Assembly (NCBI GenBank): GCA_013152045.1
Contig: JAADGZ010000053.1
Coordinates: 1-7,634, forward strand
Source of the DNA: Gammaproteobacteria bacterium
Lineage (GTDB): Bacteria > Pseudomonadota > Gammaproteobacteria > UBA6429 > Thiohalophilaceae
Length of the DNA: 7,634 nucleotides
Direction: 5' to 3'
Of the stretch, positions 6,495 to 7,634 are shown one piece after another; within the stretch, counting starts at the first letter, position 1; each line of letters begins with the position of its first letter. The notes under the pieces are model-generated. The model saw only the letters and a program-made list of their open reading frames with translations, searched no databases and had not been told where the DNA came from. Position numbers and translations under genes: made by a program.

Positions 6495-7138
6495 GTAAAT
6501 CTGAACAGCCTTCTTATCGTTCTCGCGCCAGTTACCATGGAGCCTTACTGGGTGGCTTTGCCATGCTTGCAGCCGCCCTGCTAATCCTGGGCGATATCAG
6601 TACCCATGATGCTATCGCTGAACGCCAGAAAGAAGATGTCCTGGCATCACTAAGCCAGGTTCTTCCTGATCAGCTGCACGACAATGATCTACTGGCCAAT
6701 ACACTCAGCCTTGACGGGCCGGATCATAAACCTCTCACGGTTTATCAGTCGCTCAAAAATAACAAAATCAATGCGGTTGCCTATACCGTCACGGCGCAAG
6801 GCTATGCGGGGGATATCAAAGTTCTCATGAGCATTAAAAAGAACGGCGAAATCGCCGGAGTAAGAATCCTATCGCATGCAGAAACGCCTGGTTTAGGCGA
6901 CAAAATCGAGCTTGCCAAAAGCCACTGGGTGTTGCGTTTTAATGGCCGCTCCTTTGCTAACCTTCCAGAATCTGAATGGAAAGTAAAAAAAGACGGTGGC
7001 GTTTTTGATCAATTCAGTGGCGCAACCATTACCCCAAGAGGGGTGGTCAAAGCAGTCAAAAACGGACTTGATTTCTTTGCGCAAAATAAAGGCAAATTGC
7101 TGCAGGCAAGTACCGAAAAAACAGTGCAGGAGAAATAG
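6491..7138 (+). CDS. rnfG: RnfG, periplasmic FMN-binding subunit of the Rnf complex
   Basis: RnfG carries a covalent FMN on the periplasmic side of the membrane. The 215-residue protein has one N-terminal membrane anchor (about 16-36). A soluble FMN-binding domain follows with '[10 protein letters not shown]' (104-113), '[12 protein letters not shown]' (128-139) and the flavinylation motif '[13 protein letters not shown]' (173-185), in which Thr179 is the expected phosphoester attachment site. The spacing D-x2-SGAT fits what ApbE/Ftp recognises. The start overlaps the rnfD stop as ATGA (6491-6494). No strong ribosome site precedes it, which fits translational coupling. The gene order D-G-E is standard for proteobacterial rnf clusters. 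Confidence 0.97.
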   Translation: MSKSEQPSYRSRASYHGALLGGFAMLAAALLILGDISTHDAIAERQKEDVLASLSQVLPDQLHDNDLLANTLSLDGPDHKPLTVYQSLKNNKINAVAYTVTAQGYAGDIKVLMSIKKNGEIAGVRILSHAETPGLGDKIELAKSHWVLRFNGRSFANLPESEWKVKKDGGVFDQFSGATITPRGVVKAVKNGLDFFAQNKGKLLQASTEKTVQEK

Positions 7139-7140
7139 AA

Positions 7141-7634
7141 ATGTCCAGCTCTTATAAAAAAATCATCCGTGATGGACTATGGGACAATAACATCACCTTC
7201 AGCCAACTGCTGGCTCTGTGCCCCTTACTGGCGGTGACCAACACGGCCACTAACGGCCTTGGCATGGGCCTGGCAACCGCAGCCGTGCTATTGCTCTCGG
7301 GAATGACCGTTTCACTGTTTCGTAACTTGATCACACCGGAAATTCGAATCCCCGTTTTTGTTTTAATCATTGCCGCCATCGTAACCCTGGTCGACATGGC
7401 CATGAATGCCTGGTTACATGATCTGCATAAAGTTCTGGGACTATTCATTCCACTGATTGTTACCAACTGCGCCATTCTCGGACGAGCAGAAGCCTTTGCC
7501 TCAAAAAATGAGGTAGCACCGTCCGCTGTGGATGGTCTGATGATGGGGTTGGGCTTTACCCTGGCGCTGGTCATACTCGGCGCGGTAAGGGAAATCATTG
7601 GCAGCGGCACCCTGTTTGCAAATGCCGCATTACT
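7141..7634 (+). CDS. rnfE: RnfE, inner-membrane subunit of the Rnf complex (3' end cut off)
   Basis: RnfE is the membrane partner of RnfA, related to NqrD. The frame opens at ATG 7141, two bases after the rnfG stop, with AGGAG at 7128-7132. It stays open for 164 codons to the window end. The family is usually about 200-235 residues, so the last helices are missing. Visible signatures are 'DGLWDNN' (11-17), '[19 protein letters not shown]' (23-41), '[21 protein letters not shown]' region (66-86), '[18 protein letters not shown]' (103-120) and '[13 protein letters not shown]' (147-159). Cys27 and Cys110 correspond to the RnfA cysteines and would complete the intramembrane Fe-S site. In A. vinelandii rnf1 an rnfH gene follows rnfE; whether that is so here cannot be seen. 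Confidence 0.97.
   Translation, partial: MSSSYKKIIRDGLWDNNITFSQLLALCPLLAVTNTATNGLGMGLATAAVLLLSGMTVSLFRNLITPEIRIPVFVLIIAAIVTLVDMAMNAWLHDLHKVLGLFIPLIVTNCAILGRAEAFASKNEVAPSAVDGLMMGLGFTLALVILGAVREIIGSGTLFANAAL

Noticed and set aside
7152..7610. Minus-strand open frame of 152 codons opposite rnfE
   Set aside because: Antisense shadow; the plus strand carries all RnfE signatures.

Overview
This window looks like part of a nitrogen-fixation (nif) island from a gammaproteobacterium. Two sets of genes point away from a shared control region of about 310 bp. On the minus strand lie nifL and the first half of nifA. On the plus strand lies an rnfA-B-C-D-G-E cluster, with rnfE cut by the window end. The same arrangement, nifLA beside a nitrogenase-linked rnf cluster, is known from Azotobacter vinelandii (rnf1) and Pseudomonas stutzeri. 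The GC content is moderate. I cannot fix the genus from the sequence alone; an aquatic, sulfur-oxidising or methanotrophic gammaproteobacterium would fit as well as a pseudomonad relative.

Layout: 1-830 (minus) is nifA, with the GAF domain and the start of the AAA+ domain through Walker A. It runs off the left edge before the GAFTGA loop. 827-2461 (minus) is the complete nifL, which overlaps nifA by ATGA. 2462-2772 is the divergent control region. It holds a good sigma-54 promoter facing nifL, a fair sigma-54 promoter facing rnfA, and between them two exact TGT-N10-ACA NifA-type sites, plus a hairpin. 2773-7634 (plus) is rnfA, rnfB, rnfC, rnfD, rnfG and partial rnfE. These are tightly packed, with two ATGA overlaps and gaps of at most 16 bp.

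How it works together: NifA activates sigma-54 nif promoters. NifL, a flavoprotein with a kinase-like ATP-binding C-terminus, inhibits NifA when oxygen or fixed nitrogen is present. The membrane Rnf complex uses ion-motive force to push electrons from NADH to low-potential ferredoxin or flavodoxin, the reductants of nitrogenase. The control region suggests that NifA drives both rnf and its own nifLA operon, which would be a positive feedback loop held in check by NifL.

None of the genes is a new system. The points worth a second look are the shared sigma-54/UAS control region, the loss of the H-box histidine in NifL, and the hairpin inside the control region.
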